Shown: in pieces, positions 5,918 through 6,908 of the stretch
Layout: every line of letters begins with the position of its first letter
Numbering within the stretch: the stretch's first letter is position 1
From: Saprospiraceae bacterium UBA2365
GTDB lineage: Bacteria; Bacteroidota; Bacteroidia; Chitinophagales; Saprospiraceae
Reading direction: 5' to 3'
Assembly: GCA_002344345.1 (NCBI GenBank)
Contig: DDTL01000097.1
Coordinates: 40,094 to 47,001 of the forward strand
DNA: 6,908 nucleotides
Made by a program: the position numbers and the translations under genes
The notes under the pieces: model-generated
Seen by the model: only the letters and a program-made list of their open reading frames with translations
What the model was told of the DNA's origin: nothing
Database searches by the model: none

Positions 5918-6670
5918 ATGAAAAGATTAGCCTATTTGATAATGCTCTTTTTTTTGACAAGTTCGGTCAGGGCTCAGCAAAATGATTTTATTTCCATTGT
6001 TTATCTGAAGGATGGCAGTGTTTTGGAGGGGAAAATGACAGAATTCAGGGAGAATCAATTCATTAAGATGGATTTGGGAGGCAATGAAGTTACCATCAGT
6101 TATGCTTCGATCCAAAAAATCAAACACAAGAACCTTGCCGCGAGATCTGCATCCGTATATGGTTTTAAGGAAAAAGGTTTATACAACCAGACTTCTCTTG
6201 GATTTTTACCGGGGAAAGTTTCAACAGAATCATTGGTCGGTTTGGAATTTGACCACTCGATTGGATATCTGTTGAACAGATGGCTGGGATTGGGTCTGAA
6301 TCTGGGTTTAGCCACCTATGATCAGGGTTCAAATGATATATATTATTCTGTATCCGGGGAATGCAGGGGATATTTACTGGCAAAGAATTTTTCGCCATAC
6401 TATACATTGAAAGGAGGATATGGTTTCATCAATGCTGACGAAAGTTTTTTAGAAGCCAATGGTGGTTATTTTTTTAATCCATCCTTAGGTTACAGATTCT
6501 CAGGAAGGAGCAATGTCAGTTTTATCCTTGAAGGAGGTTTAACTTTTCAAAAGGGCTATTATAAACAGGATTTGAATAGTTTTTGGTGGGGAGGAACCAG
6601 AGGTTCTGACTTTATAGAAAAAGATATATTATACAGGAGGATATCCATAAAAATGGGTGTCTTGTTTTGA
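5918..6670 (+). CDS. Predicted secreted outer-membrane beta-barrel protein with N-terminal beta domain
   Basis: From the ATG at 5918 the product has 250 residues and starts with a clean signal peptide, MKRLAYLIMLFFLTSSVRA, with likely cleavage before QQ. The mature N-terminus (about 24-72) has the VYLKDGSVLEGKM...ISYASIQKI pattern of small Sm/SH3-like beta domains often found on secreted Bacteroidota proteins. Residues about 85-250 alternate aromatic and small residues in strand-like stretches (SLGFLPGK, YYTLKGGYGF, FNPSLGYRF, ISIKMGVLF) and end in Phe, the usual signature of an outer-membrane barrel; the size suggests about 8 strands. The frame stays open to a TTG at 5867 overlapping the preceding gene, but that start would put 17 polar residues before the signal peptide. 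An ATG at 5909 is also possible. It is probably co-transcribed with the lipoprotein gene. The function is unknown. Confidence 0.8.
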   Translation: MKRLAYLIMLFFLTSSVRAQQNDFISIVYLKDGSVLEGKMTEFRENQFIKMDLGGNEVTISYASIQKIKHKNLAARSASVYGFKEKGLYNQTSLGFLPGKVSTESLVGLEFDHSIGYLLNRWLGLGLNLGLATYDQGSNDIYYSVSGECRGYLLAKNFSPYYTLKGGYGFINADESFLEANGGYFFNPSLGYRFSGRSNVSFILEGGLTFQKGYYKQDLNSFWWGGTRGSDFIEKDILYRRISIKMGVLF

Positions 6671-6710
6671 TCAGGTTGATTTTCCACACGTATAAAACTC
6701 TGCTTTTTAT

Positions 6711-6743
6711 AAGGGTTCTGACATAGGTCGGGACCCTTTTTTT
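6711..6743 (+). terminator. Rho-independent terminator of the lipoprotein/barrel operon
   Basis: AAGGGT (6711-6716) pairs with ACCCTT (6733-6738). The stem continues inward through two G-T wobbles to GAC/GTC pairing around an ATAG loop, giving about 12 pairs, and is followed by a run of seven Ts (6737-6743). It lies about 40 nt after the stop of the barrel gene, where an operon end is expected. Confidence 0.85.
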
Positions 6744-6770
6744 ATAAAGAAATCACTACTGACAGACAAA

Positions 6771-6908
6771 AATTGCAAGATTTCCCGCTCCGCTCGAAAT
6801 GACAAGGCTTTCAGGAGTTTTAGGAGCAGGGGGTAGGCGGCGGTATTGCCGCCGCCTACCCCCTACTAAAGCAACTAACGGCCCGTCATTCCCGATGCTC
6901 ATCCAATT
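6771..6908. repeat. Second interspersed repeat, MITE/REP-like, possibly cut by window end
   Basis: GC-rich non-coding DNA follows the operon terminator. It includes TTTCCCGCTCCGCTCGAAATGAC (outer motif, 6781-6803) on the left and CGTCATTCCCG (6884-6894) on the right, so AATGAC and GTCATT face each other around a central palindrome (6828-6864). The right motif, read in reverse, resembles the CCGGAATGAC head of the repeats at 1 and 588. Short elements with inverted GTCATT-type ends and a palindromic core are typical of interspersed bacterial repeats. No transposase is present, so movement would need one supplied in trans. Confidence 0.55.
6828..6864. repeat. 37-bp palindrome with a perfect 16-bp stem
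   Basis: AGGGGGTAGGCGGCGG (6828-6843) is the exact reverse complement of 6849-6864, with TATTG between. Fourteen of the 16 pairs are in or next to G/C runs, so the hairpin would be very stable. It is followed by CTAAAGC and not by a T run, so it is not an intrinsic terminator in form. It lies at the centre of the terminal repeat region. Confidence 0.85.

Overview
The window looks like chromosomal DNA of a Bacteroidota bacterium. The evidence is moderate-to-low GC, A/T-rich upstream regions without Shine-Dalgarno motifs, a TAnnTTTG-type promoter element ahead of the penicillin-binding protein gene, an LVIVD-repeat lipoprotein of a type common in that phylum, and an outer-membrane beta-barrel ending in Phe. 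A Saprospiraceae-like host is a guess from protein style only. No RNA gene, CRISPR array, transposase or phage gene was seen.

Layout. Positions 1-1003 hold no credible gene and are built mostly from repeats. Two copies of one element lie 589 nt apart in the same orientation and are about 98% identical over their first 236 nt. Between them is a degenerate ~21-bp tandem array. Positions 1004-3826 (minus strand) encode a complete class A penicillin-binding protein (PBP1A type) with all glycosyltransferase and transpeptidase motifs intact. Positions 3827-4614 are a divergent intergenic region of almost 800 bp. It carries the PBP promoter and an old third copy of the same repeat. Positions 4615-6670 (plus strand) hold a probable two-gene operon: an LVIVD-repeat lipoprotein, then a small secreted protein with an N-terminal beta-rich domain and a C-terminal beta-barrel. 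A strong intrinsic terminator follows at 6711-6743. The last ~140 nt are a second kind of interspersed repeat with a near-perfect 37-bp palindrome.

Function. The PBP polymerises and cross-links peptidoglycan at the outer face of the inner membrane. The lipoprotein and the barrel protein are both predicted envelope proteins of unknown role. Co-transcription and a shared outer-membrane address suggest, but do not prove, that they work together.

The most unusual signal is the intergenic repeat family. Its three copies share two conserved blocks, and the spacer between them is 62, 31 and 1 nt long, that is about two, one and zero copies of a 31-nt GC-rich unit. In the two-unit copy the spacer forms a 59-bp near-perfect palindrome.
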